From positions 633,001-697,000 of the forward strand of contig JAODUP010000148.1 in NCBI GenBank assembly GCA_025642065.1: 64,000 nucleotides of DNA, read 5' to 3'. The notes beneath the pieces were generated by a model. It searched no databases. It was not told where the DNA came from and was given only the letters and a program-made list of their open reading frames with translations. This DNA comes from Paralvinella palmiformis. Lineage: Eukaryota > Annelida > Polychaeta > Terebellida > Alvinellidae. Of the stretch, positions 44,976-56,905 are shown one piece after another. A program made the position numbers and the translations under genes. The number at the start of each line of letters is the position of its first letter. Positions within the stretch are counted from its first letter, which is position 1.

Positions 44976-45320
44976 CGTATTGTATTAATTGTGAATGTAA
45001 ACCAGTGTAATTTGTTTTTAGTGTTATTCAAAATGTAAATTTTTTAATGATGACTATGATAATGAAATTTTTTAAGATTTATTTTACAATTTGTTTTACA
45101 TGTGTAACATTGGTTGACAGATTTTAGGGTTCATTTATTTTTATATGCATTAGATAAAATACAATGACTTATTATATCATTTATGTATTGTAATAATTGT
45201 TAATGTAAACTGGTGTACTTTGTTTTTATTATTATTCAGCATGATATTTGGTTATGATTAGGTTGATATTGAAGAGTCATTTACAATTTGTATTACATGT
45301 GTAACATTGATTGACACTAT
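44970..45320. repeat. ~200-bp imperfect tandem duplication
   Basis: The block with 'tgtattaattgtgaatgtaaaccagtgtaatttgttttta' recurs about 205 bp later. 'tttacaatttgttttacatgtgtaacattggttgaca' at 45083 recurs at 45281 with two changes. Confidence 0.75.
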
Positions 45321-45464
45321 TGTTTGAGTTGTTAAAACACTGTTAATTTTTGTGTTTTTATTTCGCCATGGGTCGAATTGTAAATGCATGTAAAAATAAA
45401 TATGACGGAGTAATGGCCATAATTCCTGATATACGTAAGAGTTTAATATGTTCATACATACGAC

Positions 45465-46029
45465 TATCCTATACCGTTATTGAAATGAAGATATGGAGCA
45501 AAAAGGTCCCCCCAAATGTAGACATATAGATCATATCTGAACATGGCACACGTGACGAAGAAAAATCTGTGACTGACAATTGTTTTATTCTGCATAAAGC
45601 CCTACCCACGGTGAACACATCCCGCAACGCCTGATCCTGTAATTCAGCTGGATATTCACAATCCTCACGCATTTCCCTCAGTGCCAGAGCATATTGAGCA
45701 ACCTATTCCTGATCTTTCCTCTTCCGCAACATAAACATATTTCTGGGGCCTATTACAGCCAATTGTTGTTTATATATGACTTTTGCCGCAGCCCAAATGT
45801 GATTGTACATTTTAAAATGCGGCGTCCCCGGGATCAGCTGCGACCGTATTTTAGCGTATGTCTCTGCACCGACACGGGACAAGAGCAACGGTGTTTTTTG
45901 TTTTGTTGTTTTGTTATCGGCCTCATTGACTTCGTCAGATGCGAGGAAGAATTCGAATCTTTTTAAATAATTCGTAAATAATTCTTTAGATTCAACGTAC
46001 TGCTCAAATTTAAGGCTTCTGCCTGCCAT
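45465..46029 (-). pseudogene. Second gypsy element: gag fragment
   Basis: Begins MAGRSLKFEQYVESKELFTN at 46029 and continues KRFEFFLASDEVNEADNKTT, then TPLLLSRVGAETYAKIRSQL. In a second frame it reads MREDCEYPAELQDQALRDVF. This is the capsid-like region of gypsy gag ('YLERFEFFL.ANEV...KVPLLLS.IG'). It is frameshifted, and the protease and zinc knuckle are missing. Confidence 0.85.
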
Positions 46030-47986
46030 TATGATGTGACTTTATCCTCGTCACCGCTGTTATGTTTCTGTATATCTTCAATATAATCGTTCACACAACA
46101 AACTAACGCTCGAACACAGGATGTGAGGTATCCCAGGATGCTTTTACTAAAAAGACGCTAAGGAAGTGTGGACCACGGACTTCTTGTGCGATATATAACA
46201 GTGCTAATAATATTGCATTGTCAGATAATTCTGTTTCAAGCATCAATTTCAAAGCAGAACGATTATGCGACTGTATCATAACGTTTCCACTTATTGGTCT
46301 CACGAATTTGAAGCGTAACTACGTTTAATAACGCCGTGCCGTGGATTCCATGTGGATGCAACCTAGATTTTCCACGTTGAACCAATGGGGCAAAACGACG
46401 TGGATGGGATGTTGCGGTCATGTGGAACGACATGACCAGGCCATGGTCTATGTTCAACGTGCAAATCGTGTGGCGTGCATAGTGGAAATCGAAAACATCT
46501 AATTGATTTTTCACCTATATATCGATTCAATTCTTTTGTTTACCTTAGACCTATTATTTAATATGACCTTTGATGGGGATGCCTAGAAAACATTACTATT
46601 CCATTTCGCTGAAACCAGCTACAGCACTAGTAGACATAAGTACCGGCAGGGGGCAGCATTTGACGATATTTAGAAACGAACCGGAGCTGGAGGTCGGTAA
46701 AATGTCTAATATAATTACACATTATATTAATAAACGTTAAATATACTTTTATTTTGAGTTTAGTTTAGTTGTCCATCAATAACAACAAGATAAACAAAAT
46801 AAAAATTATAATTAACACGAACAAACGATCGATCAATGTTGCTATTTTGATAGGCGCCTAGTCGAGATATTGGTTCGGATATTCACGAACATTCTCGAAC
46901 ATGGACGACCTTTTCCGAGCATGACGTCACTTATGGGGAATCCCTATCTAGGAGTGTGTCTGTTTATGCCCTTAGTGGTCTCTCGTGTGTATATTCAACT
47001 TCTGCCGAAGCATATTTTTGCAACAGATTTTATCTCTTTTCCGTACTGCATAAGTGAAAGATAAAGAGTTATTATATCCGTGATTTTTGCTCACCTGATT
47101 GCCGAAAATGATATCATATACAAAGTATTCTTTTAATGAACCTATTTTTGTTCCTTAAAAAGACAAACAAAATGCCTTAAACCGGAAGAAAAATGGCGGA
47201 TATCATGGTCGTTAATGGTATGGTATATTTTGCATACATATTGATAATGATGTGCATCATAACGTGCACTTAAACCGAAGCTAATAACAGCGTTTTAGGC
47301 CGAATTATGAACGTGATGATATTCAAGTAGGAAACGTGCTAATTAGAAAAAGAAATGTAATTAAGAATAAGCGTGAAAGATGTTCGCGGTAGCTGTCCTT
47401 AATCGATTGTAGAATGACACATCTTAGACCCAGTCTAATCTTAGGTAATTCACCACGAGAACAAGTCGAAACGGTGAGAGAGTAATATTATATTTGTATA
47501 TAAATTTTAATCATATTAAAATGAGTAAGATGCACGCACGACGCACATTTGACGTGATTAGTCGAAGGTACAGTAAATATCAGGGCGGAAATGACGACAT
47601 AAGGCTGACGAGTTTGCTACACCGAGAATGTGGATTGTTATTGTTAGATAATGACCAGATATTTCTTGATCAGTCAGTTACGTGTTATATCGAATAAAAC
47701 ACATGCTTATTGTTAAATATAGCATGTTGGTGGTACAATGTAGTACATATTGGGGGCTGGGAGGATATGGGGTTGGGGGTGGGGGGGGTTATGGAAGACA
47801 CAGTTTGCCAATCGGATGCTTCTCATTGTTCACGTGACATCTAGTGATCAGATCTCATAATTGTTGTGTCGTAATTAAGTTATTTTATTAAATTTGCATA
47901 TCGTCCATTATTTTGGGTAGTCATTTTTACTGAATAACGAATGTAATCGGTGAGTGAGTGAGTGAATAAGCTGGTGAGCGAGCAGG

Positions 47987-48021
<35 letters not shown>

Positions 48022-48078
48022 GTGAGTGAGTGAGTGAGTGAGTGAGTGAGTGAGTGAGTGAGTGAGTGAGTGAGTGAG
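47987..48078. repeat. (ATTG)n-(AGTG)n tetranucleotide array
   Basis: About 8 ATTG units pass into about 14 AGTG units, suggesting a unit switch by one or two substitutions during expansion. Confidence 0.92.
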
Positions 48079-48349
48079 AACGAATGCAGCTTGTTTCAAG
48101 ATTATTTCAAATTGTATTATTGTTATTGTCTATATAAAGACAAGCGTCGTGGTGAAACATCTTCAACAATATATAGTTATGTTATAGTTATCCAGATATG
48201 TGTTATGTGCTGATTTCGAATCTCTCAATATATGTATTTTCCACTTGTTGTGTTTTGGTTAGATATTTTCAACTAAATACTACTAATTATATAATACCAA
48301 AATGCTCAGACGTCTAAACGGAGACTGCCAAGAGCATAAACTTTACACA

Positions 48350-48380
<31 letters not shown>

Positions 48381-49149
48381 TTTACAGTATTATTATCAGA
48401 CCTGTTCCAATCCCGCACACATCTCAAGTCACAAAGGAGCATACAACGTATGCTGCCAGTATGGACGTGAGTATATACTCACACATATATCCATCACGTC
48501 TTGTTAAGATGAACAAACATTCTTTGCGCACAAACAACGATTCACAGAGTACGACCTCTCGTGCGTTATGCTGACGAACAAGGCGTCTCAAACCCCAACT
48601 AGCAGAACATAAATTTAATAAATGATGGTATGTGTGTGTGTGTGTGTTTTAGGATACATAATATATAGTGGCTGGCTCAGAACATCAACATCTCTAAACA
48701 TCCTTTGAGACCTCTACCTCCATAAATACAAATAAAACTATACATACATCAATCTGAATATAAAATGTTCCACACATCCATATCTCTATACATATACACG
48801 TAGACCTATACTCATGCGGATGCAAAGCGTGATCATAACGTAACACCGTGAAGCGAAACAACACGGGTAATGGTGTTATCATGAAGTTCCTGCCTGCACG
48901 TTTGGGTTTGTGTATATTTCTGTGCTTGTGCATGTTTATATCGGCGCGTGTATGTATGTGTCATTCCATACGCGATACACGCGCGGTAAGTGTATTGTTG
49001 TCGCCGTGTAATATCGCCAGTCTGTCCGGAAGTTAATTTACGCATACACAATACAGTCAGTACTAACAACCGCGCTGTAACCTTATCGCTGTGAAGCTGC
49101 CGTAATGGCGTCAGGTCTTATACATAAGTACGTCATCAATATTGATAAC

Positions 49150-49188
<39 letters not shown>

Positions 49189-49280
49189 AGTGTGTGTGTG
49201 TGTATTATGGTGTTGTTAATATGAAATATGGACTGCATCAGGGAATTAGTGCTGATAGGCATGTATAAAGAAGATTAAAA

Positions 49281-49524
49281 ATACAGATCATTTGTTAACA
49301 CACACACACACAGACACACACACACACACACAGAGTGAGAGAGAGAGAGACACACACACACACACACAGAGACACACACACACACACACACTCTCTCTCT
49401 CTCTCACATACACACACACACACACACACACACGGAGACACACAAACACACACACACACAGAGTGAGAGAGAGAGAGATAGAGAGAGAGACACACACACA
49501 CACACACACACAGACACACACACA
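49281..49524. repeat. Compound (CA)n/(GA)n/(CT)n microsatellite
   Basis: Alternating CA and GA blocks with an internal CT block at 49391-49405. The CT block is complementary to the flanking GA blocks. Confidence 0.92.
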
Positions 49525-49577
49525 TGGTGTGCGTTATAATTTGTCTAAATATCCAGGCCATTAATGGCACAATTGAG

Positions 49578-49615
<38 letters not shown>

Positions 49616-50289
49616 TAAGGTTGCAATGGACGACTTATTAAGTGTATAGCTTCTATACAAACGCCCCATACTGTGTTTAGTATAGAGAGAAGTAGAGGCT
49701 ACGGTATTTGATCACGTGTCCTCGTTTGAACTTCACATTGTCATTTAATAATATACGCCCGAGTAGCCGAATAACATAATCGTTTAAACTGATCTCAACA
49801 ACAATAACAACAACAACAACAATAATAATAATAACAACAATAACAACATCATCAACTGCTGTAATGGCAAAAACAGTATATAATAAATACAAAAAGTAAC
49901 AGGATTACTGTTATTGTTACGAGATTATTAATAATGGAAGTAATAGTGGAGCAGCATCACTATAGTGCTGGTGTTGTTGTTGTTGTTGTTAGTAGTAGTA
50001 GTAGTTGTTGTTTTAGTAGCAGTAGGATCATACTAGGTTTCGGTTTAGAGATTTTGGTGTCCTGCCAATAAAAGCACAGTATACGCTCAACTTCGAATAA
50101 AACGTTTACTAGTTGGGTAATCTTATCAGTTTTATCTTGTTATCGCAGCGCGCATTCTTATCGAGCTATATTTGTTTTTATCTAGTAAAGTCGTGACTGT
50201 TGTCGGTGCAGAAGTTTAAGTATTAGCATACCCACGAATATTGGACAATTTAGTTGGGTAAGTACCTAACAGGAATATATATCTCTTGC

Positions 50290-50296
50290 TCTGTCT

Positions 50297-50356
<60 letters not shown>

Positions 50357-50357
50357 G
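50290..50357. repeat. (CT)n-(CA)n-(GA)n tract
   Basis: A CT run, a CA run, then a GA run complementary to the CT run. It can fold as a hairpin with a CA loop. Confidence 0.9.
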
Positions 50358-51331
50358 AGTATCATCCTTAAATCCCATTATGATGCACGTAAGCTGATAA
50401 TTGGGAAATACCATCCATATATAGGAAATCCTGTCACCAACGCCATCTTTCCTAGTAGATCTACTCCGTTTTAATACTACTATAACAGCGTTCTGCAAAA
50501 TGTTAGCAGAAAAAGCGGGAAGTGGGGACAATGGGCGCCGCCATATTGACACAGGAAGTGCTCTAACAATTGTTGTACGTGGCCTTTCGCTAAAAGTGAG
50601 CGTAGACCGATGACTTAGTCCCCCAGTCATAATGCTTGTAATAATACTCCGTCTATTTGGTGTGTGAAGACAATGACTGGCGTCAGGGATCGATCATTAT
50701 TACTCAATCATTAATGGACAGAGGGGAGGATCACTGTCATAACGCTTACTGTAAGCCGGAAGTGAATTCTTTACACTTGCTATTATCGGCCTGAGTGTGT
50801 GTGCGTGTGTGTGCGTGTGGAGGTTGTATGTGTGTGTGCGCGTGTGCGTGTTTGGAGGGGTGCATGTGTGTGTGTGTGTGTGTGGGGGGGGGAGATGCAC
50901 ACCAAGCATATAAGGTACTTGACAAAGTTTGTGTTGTGTATGTCACAAACTATATACACTAATATAGCCATGACACGGGTAGAATTTGATGATATTCGAT
51001 GCTTTTCAAATTGCCCTAAATCGGAGTAAATGGTGACTATCACGCACGCACACACATATTGAAGTATTCATATACGACCAGAGTTCCCTTAAGTCTGTTG
51101 TCCATCAGAAAGTCATTGTCATATCTCACCATATCCGTGTTTAAGAAAGCGTTGTGAGAGAATGCTACAGAATTGGACCATCAGTGTATGCTGTTCTTAA
51201 GTTAAGACTCACCTATTCAGGCTTGTTTTGTAATATACCTCCAATATTTGTAAGTAAGTTTTATAGGTTGGACTACTACATGCTGTTAGTGATAATAATA
51301 CTTTAATATTATTATTGTAGCAGAAGGAAGC

Positions 51332-51412
51332 ATGGACTTGATGGAGAAGAAGATTCTTAACATTATTCTAACTGGAAACATATCCATGCCGGTGTTTGGA
51401 TTGGGCACCATG
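51332..51412 (+). pseudogene. AKR pseudogene block 1 (N-terminus)
   Basis: 81 bp, ATG to donor ATG|gtaactat. It encodes MDLMEKKILNIILTGNISMP, then VFGLGTM, the first barrel strand with the FGLGT motif. Intact frame. Confidence 0.85.
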
Positions 51413-51623
51413 GTAACTATTGTAAAACATTATCATAAGAAACACAATGTGAATACTTTGATTTATTATTATGTATGTATGACCTGGTTCTATTGACCTA
51501 ATAACACATTAACCCACAGGATGTTCATTTAGTAATTATTTTGCGAATCTGTTACTAAGATATAGTGATGTATGTAATTAATAATACCTGACACCCATCT
51601 AAATGGCGTACAACATTATTGAG

Positions 51624-52181
51624 ATGACTAAATTGTCCAAAAGATCACTAAATTGTCCATAAGATCACTAAATCGTCTAAAAGATCACTAAATTGACCAC
51701 AAGATCACTAAATGGTCCAAAAGATCACTAAATTGTCAATAAGATCACCAAATAGTCCAAAAGATCATTAAATTGTCCATAAGATCACTAAATGGTCCAA
51801 AAGATCATTAAATTGTCCATAAGATCACTAAATTGTCCAAAAGATCACTAAATTGTCCATAAGATCACTAAATGGTCCAAAAGATCACTAAATTGTCCAT
51901 AAGATCACTAAATGGTCCAAAAGATCACTAAATTGTCCATAAGATCACTAAATGGTCTAAAAGATCACTAAATTGTCCATAAGATCACTAAATGGTCTAA
52001 AAGATCACTAAATTGTCCATAAGATCACTAAATGGTCTAAAAGATCACTAAATTGTCCATAAGATCACTAAATGGTCTAAAAGATCACTAAATTCTCCAT
52101 AAGATCACTAAATGGTCTAAAAGATCACTAAATTGTCCAAAAGATCACTAAATGGTCCAAAAGATCACTAAATGGTCTAAT
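51624..52181. repeat. 20-bp minisatellite with 40-bp higher-order period
   Basis: About 28 units of AAGATCACTAAATTGTCCAT or AAGATCACTAAATGGTCYAA. Through the middle the two variants alternate strictly. No indel breaks the 20-bp register. The array occupies the AKR intron where the catalytic exons should be. Confidence 0.95.
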
Positions 52182-52213
52182 ATTTACATTAATAGTGTTT
52201 GAATATGTTTCAG

Positions 52214-52333
52214 GCACCTGGAATAATTATGCCTTCCAAAGAGCTGATTAGAAGATGTCTCCAGAAGTGTTTATCCCAGTTACAACTGTCTTAAGTAGAT
52301 CTCTACTTGATTGATGCACCTTCCGCCTACCAG
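52214..52333 (+). pseudogene. AKR pseudogene block 2 (with stop)
   Basis: Acceptor tatgtttcag, donor CAG|gtatcttt. It encodes MPSKELIRRCLQKCLSQLQL, then S-stop-VDLYLIDAPSAYQ. The TAA stands where LQLDYVDLYL is usual. Confidence 0.87.
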
Positions 52334-52450
52334 GTATCTTTAAACCACAATGTCCTTAACTGACCAATCAGAAGCGTTTCTCTCCATGTGTACGTTTGAT
52401 CGATAACCTATTGATTAAAGAGCCTTAACCATTCAATATGTTGTCTCCAG

Positions 52451-52533
52451 TTTGTTGATGATAACACATTGTATCCGAAAGATGCCTCGGGCGACCTTGG
52501 TGTGTTGACTGTGATCTGGTTGAGACTTGGAGG
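52451..52533 (+). pseudogene. AKR pseudogene block 3 (frameshifted)
   Basis: 83 bp, not compatible with phase 0-0. It encodes FVDDNTLYPKDASGDLGV and, after a shift, DLVETWR. Acceptor ttgtctccag, donor AGG|gtaagatg. Confidence 0.82.
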
Positions 52534-52632
52534 GTAAGATGCTCGGCATCACCAGACATGATGCGAACTCTAATTAGCCAGAGCTCAATTTTCATTCAGT
52601 TCAATTCTATTAATTTCAAATGCAGCCATTCC

Positions 52633-52920
52633 TGTTATGATATTGTACTTTATATAAATGTCATGATATTGTACTTTAATACAAATGTCATGATATTGTA
52701 CTTAATACAACTGTCATGATATTGTACTTGATACAAGTGTTACGATATTGTATTTGATACAAATGTCATGATATTGTACTCAATACAAATGTCATGATAT
52801 TGTATTTGATACAAATGTCATGATAGTGTACTTGATACAAATGTTACGATATTGTATTTGATACAAATGTCATGATATTGTACTTGATACAAATGTCATG
52901 ATATTGAGTTAGATACAGAT
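52633..52920. repeat. 26-bp minisatellite
   Basis: Eleven units of TGTCATGATATTGTACTTGA followed by TACAAA, with scattered substitutions, in an AKR intron. Confidence 0.93.
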
Positions 52921-53629
52921 ATTAATGATTCCTGGCCACTTGTTGGTCCGCTTCAGCAGAAGAATCATTTATGTTATTATCAAGATTATATTTTGTGCTT
53001 ATTTAGAGATGTTTCAGCAAATAGACTTCAGTATAATTTAGTCAAACAAAAATTGAATAAAAAGGAATGTTTTTGTTGGTTTTATTTACTCCAATTCTAT
53101 ATTTTTCAACTTCTTCATTTATATTTTAAATTCTAATGTTAGAATTGGTTATTAGCTCCAGCCCTAGAAGAGAATTGACCCTGTGTGTGTGTGGATATAG
53201 ACTCTTCGTACAAATAATAAAGCTGCATACAGATTCACTTTGTATTCATCGAAATATTTTTCTCTCTTACTGCAGTGCAGGTGTTTATTTTTCATTGAAA
53301 TTCATTAATATTAAAAAACAGTGGAATAAATATGACCAATTCCTTTGGTGGATACAGCGGGTAGACAGAACAGACACACAATACACACACACACACGAAC
53401 ACAGAGATTATTAATTCATAAAGTGCTAAAATTAGTGAATTCTTCTTACTAACTGTTTTAAAGAAATTTTACATGTGCACAAAATATTAAAATAATGTAA
53501 AGAATTACCACTTCCATTAATTTAATATATTGCTGTTTTTATTATTTTAATAAAGAAAATATTAATAATGGGCCATATTATTTAAAAATACCTTTACTTT
53601 ATCTAATTCTAGTAATTGTTAGTAAGCAA

Positions 53630-53705
53630 TGCAATAGCACAGCTGGTAGTGCACTGCACTGTTAATATCTAGATTTATATTTCAGATATCGATGCTACTT
53701 CTATC
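53630..53705 (+). other. tRNA-like sequence, diverged
   Basis: 'agcacagctggtagtgcactgcactg' resembles a tRNA D-arm/anticodon region with a box-A-like TAGCACAGCTGG. No good box B or acceptor pairing was found. It is probably a SINE head remnant. Confidence 0.3.
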
Positions 53706-53924
53706 TGTGAGTTGTTTCATCTGATATCCATAGGGAGTCCAGCTATATATCTTAGTTGTAACTGGCACAAAGCCAAACACTGCTATCCCACTCACTCACC
53801 ACTCACTAATTACTCATTTCACATCATCATGCTACTATCTATACTTAGTCTGTATTCCCCTACTATCACCACCACCACTATATCACTATTTACACTGCAC
53901 ACCACTCACACACCAACCACCACC

Positions 53925-53955
53925 ACCACTCACTCACTCACTCACTCACTCACTA
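53925..53955. repeat. (CACT)n microsatellite
   Basis: About seven CACT/ACTC units. Confidence 0.85.
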
Positions 53956-54072
53956 TATTATCTGTCTTTCACTATTACAATGTATTATTATTATTATTAA
54001 TATAGATGCACTATTATATAATTATTGTAGTAAAATGCATGTAATTTTGTACAACTTGCACCAACACAAAGG

Positions 54073-54170
54073 TGCAGGGTTGGAAAGGGTTGGAAAGGTG
54101 ATGTTTTTTATTTAAATCAGATTGTTTTGAATTAAATTGATTATTTAATATTCTGGTGACAAGTCCCAGC
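54073..54170. mobile_element. hAT-type terminal sequence
   Basis: CAGGGTTGG is followed by a short duplication (aaagggttggaaagg) and 'tttttatttaaatcaga'. This is the tip and T-rich subterminal pattern of several non-autonomous hAT families. The opposite end was not identified. Confidence 0.45.
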
Positions 54171-54572
54171 ATTTTTTTTGCGCATTGCCCGACAAATTGT
54201 TTTCCCCACAACTTTAGTCTTATCAAAGTATAACCACACACTATCTTGTTTTCTGCCAGACATTGTGAAGTTGACAAGTATTATTATATACAGATAAATA
54301 CACAATACTGTAAGCTCAAAGTTGCAGGGTTATGTTTTGTTTCTGTTATATATACAGCATGAGATAACTATCAATAGTGAATCTATGCGAATGCTCACCT
54401 TATATAGCAATCCTCACTGAGCACCGAGTGCTTAAATTAACTCGGTGATCCCCTAAATGCATAGAAAATAAGTGACTTTGTGTCGGGTCATCTTCAAATT
54501 TACCACATCATGATTCAAATCAAACAACCCCGCTAAGGCGTAAGATTACACTTGTGTTTGTTTACATCACAG

Positions 54573-54676
54573 GCTATGGAATGGTCTCACCAAAGCTACT
54601 GGAGTATCAAACTTCAATGTTAAGCAATTAGAGAAGATTGTATAAAGCAGCCAGGATACCCATGGCAAACCATCAT
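54573..54676 (+). pseudogene. AKR pseudogene block 4 (two shifts)
   Basis: Acceptor tacatcacag, donor CAT|gtaagatt. It encodes AME, then (after a shift) GLTKATGVSNFNVKQLEKIV and (after one extra base) KAARIPMANHH. GVSNFN is the cofactor-proximal AKR signature. Confidence 0.88.
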
Positions 54677-54876
54677 GTAAGATTGTGGCCTTTTATTGGT
54701 AAAGAACTGTTTTTATCCAGTTTTACTGATGTCAACAGATAAGGTGGAAAAAAGACAAACTAAAAACAGTCAAAACATTTTCATATATCATGAGTTTGTG
54801 TTTAATTATTAAAACTAATAGATCAATTAAAAACTACTTATAAAGTGTGATAAGATCACTTGGCTAAATGATAGTG

Positions 54877-54878
<2 letters not shown>

Positions 54879-54910
<32 letters not shown>
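54879..54910. repeat. (TA)n microsatellite
   Basis: Pure TA run in an AKR intron. Confidence 0.9.
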
Positions 54911-54914
<4 letters not shown>

Positions 54915-56661
54915 TTAATCACAACTATTTTAGGCACAGTAAAACCAAAACACCTTGAAAATACAACAAAGCAGAAAATAAAAATAGTTTTCACCAAAAA
55001 AACTAAAACTGGACATATCTTTATTGTGATTTAAAACTGTCCACTATATCTCGATGGCCTGCTTGGTATTTGGCCACAGTATTATAATACATGTACTAAG
55101 CACAAGCCAGCCTATATCGGAAGGGGGCTGCCACATTTGGTCGAAAAAGAATTTCGTCGTATGGACATTTCATCAAAATTGAATTTAAATTTGCGACAGT
55201 TGGTCGAAAATATATGTTTTAGTGTTATAATACATTTTCAATGTGACGTATAATCCCGACGGGCCGGGTAGTTGTTGTAGTTTTTATATGATGGATGTAA
55301 ATGAAAAATGTACAATAAAAAATTACCAAACCAACCATTAGGAAATATTCCAATTGCTAAATGGTAATGAAGTAGCGGTTTAACACCGTTACCGTCTTCC
55401 AATAGAAAAGCTAGTGACAATGCTAATTGATTGGATATCTTCAAAGAGGTCGATGCTTTAGAAGTATCGGTGATGAGGCAATAACGAGCAGATTTGGATT
55501 TGAGATTATTGGGGTCACTATTAAGTGTTCTTTTGTTGTTGATGTTGATTACTCATATTTGTTATTCTAGAATGAAAATTGCAGAACAATCTAATGGCAA
55601 TTTAATATTATCTATAATTTCCTTTATGAGTAGCCTTTCGTAAGTGTATCCCCACAACCATCAGTAACATCAGGCACATCGTCGACTCCCTCGCTACCCG
55701 GACACCTGAAGACTACTTGCTAGATCTTGCCCACGGAGTTCGATTCGAGTAATTGATTTAATTGGATTTTATTATCTGTGTGTTTTGGTTTGTTTGTATA
55801 TCTTGTCATATTGTCATATCATTGGGTGCCATATTCTCTCAAAATAAACTCTTCGTAACTCAATATACATGATGTACTATGTGAAATTGTGCTCTTTTTA
55901 TATAATGCGTAAATATTTATTTTCGACCAGATGTCGGAATAAGGAAAATCCCTTTCTGCGACTTGACGCAACTCCAAAATTAGTTTTCTTTCGACGAAAT
56001 GTCGTGCACTAATCTGAAGAGTGCTTGATTTTTCATTTCATCTCAATGCCTACCATGTGCACAATTAGTGGTTGTTATACAGGAACATTTGCGTGAAGCA
56101 GGGTTGGCAGGTTTTTATACAGACATTATTAACGCTGTTAATTAATGTTTATTAACATCATGTAAAAAACTTTCTTTTTACAGTGTTTTACACTGACTTG
56201 TGAAAAATTATAGTACAATAATAACAATATTTACTACAGCATGTAATATATAAACAGCAATTGAGTTAACAGACTAATCCCCATTATGATAAACCAATAT
56301 CCAGATTACCTGACCCCCTCACTGACTCCTTAATTATATTTGGCCTGTGGGTTATTACTACTTGTATATACTGCAGTTAATCTACTAGTCTCAGAATAAA
56401 CTGCTATCCAACGTTGATACATACATGTATTGTGATGTTGTTAACATGTAGCTTCATTTCCCAGGAGGCATATCATGGTGTGAAAGTGTGACTTCATTTC
56501 CCTCGACCACGTATTTATTTAATTCAACCTCCATAAATAATCGTATTATATTTGTTATATCTTATATGGGGTTTTTCCCCATAAGTTTATGTACAATGGT
56601 TTTGAACAGGCTTTAAGTATGAAAGAGCGCTTTATAAGTTTGGTATAATAATAATAATAAA

Positions 56662-56905
56662 TGGAGTTAGCTCCGGTGACCTAGCGGTTAAGCACCTGGC
56701 ACTTGGTGCCAACTGTCACAGGTTCGATCTCAGTAAGAGGTCGAAACTTTTCCAGAGATTAATTCTCGGCTCACAACATCGTGGGTGGCTGACCACGTTA
56801 AATGGCGCTGTCGTCTACACTGAATTATAAAAAATAATGGGGGTATTGCAGCTCCATCTTTCCGTACTGCTCCCCTGTGAGTGGTGGGGGGAGGAGTTTA
56901 TTAAA
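56662..56905 (+). mobile_element. tRNA-derived SINE, family A copy (nested)
   Basis: It begins with a tRNA-like head: box A in GTGACCTAGCGGTTAAGCAC and box B in GGTTCGATCTC. It continues through 'attaattctcggctcac', 'cacgttaaatggcgctgtcg' and 'tccatctttccgtactgctcccctgtgagtgg'. The 3' tail present in the other copies is replaced after 'gaggagttt' by the GGACAATT element. Confidence 0.85.

Larger units (their letters stand above)
46040..51325. other. Gene-poor, microsatellite-rich interval
   Basis: No protein family recognised. It contains the inverted motif pair near 46370/46450, (ATTG)n-(AGTG)n at 47987-48078, (CA)n(CG)n at 48341-48379, (TA)n at 49154-49184 and 49580-49614, (CA)/(GA)n at 49281-49524, (CT)n(CA)n(GA)n at 50290-50357 and a GT/G-rich region at 50795-50892. 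Confidence 0.5.
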
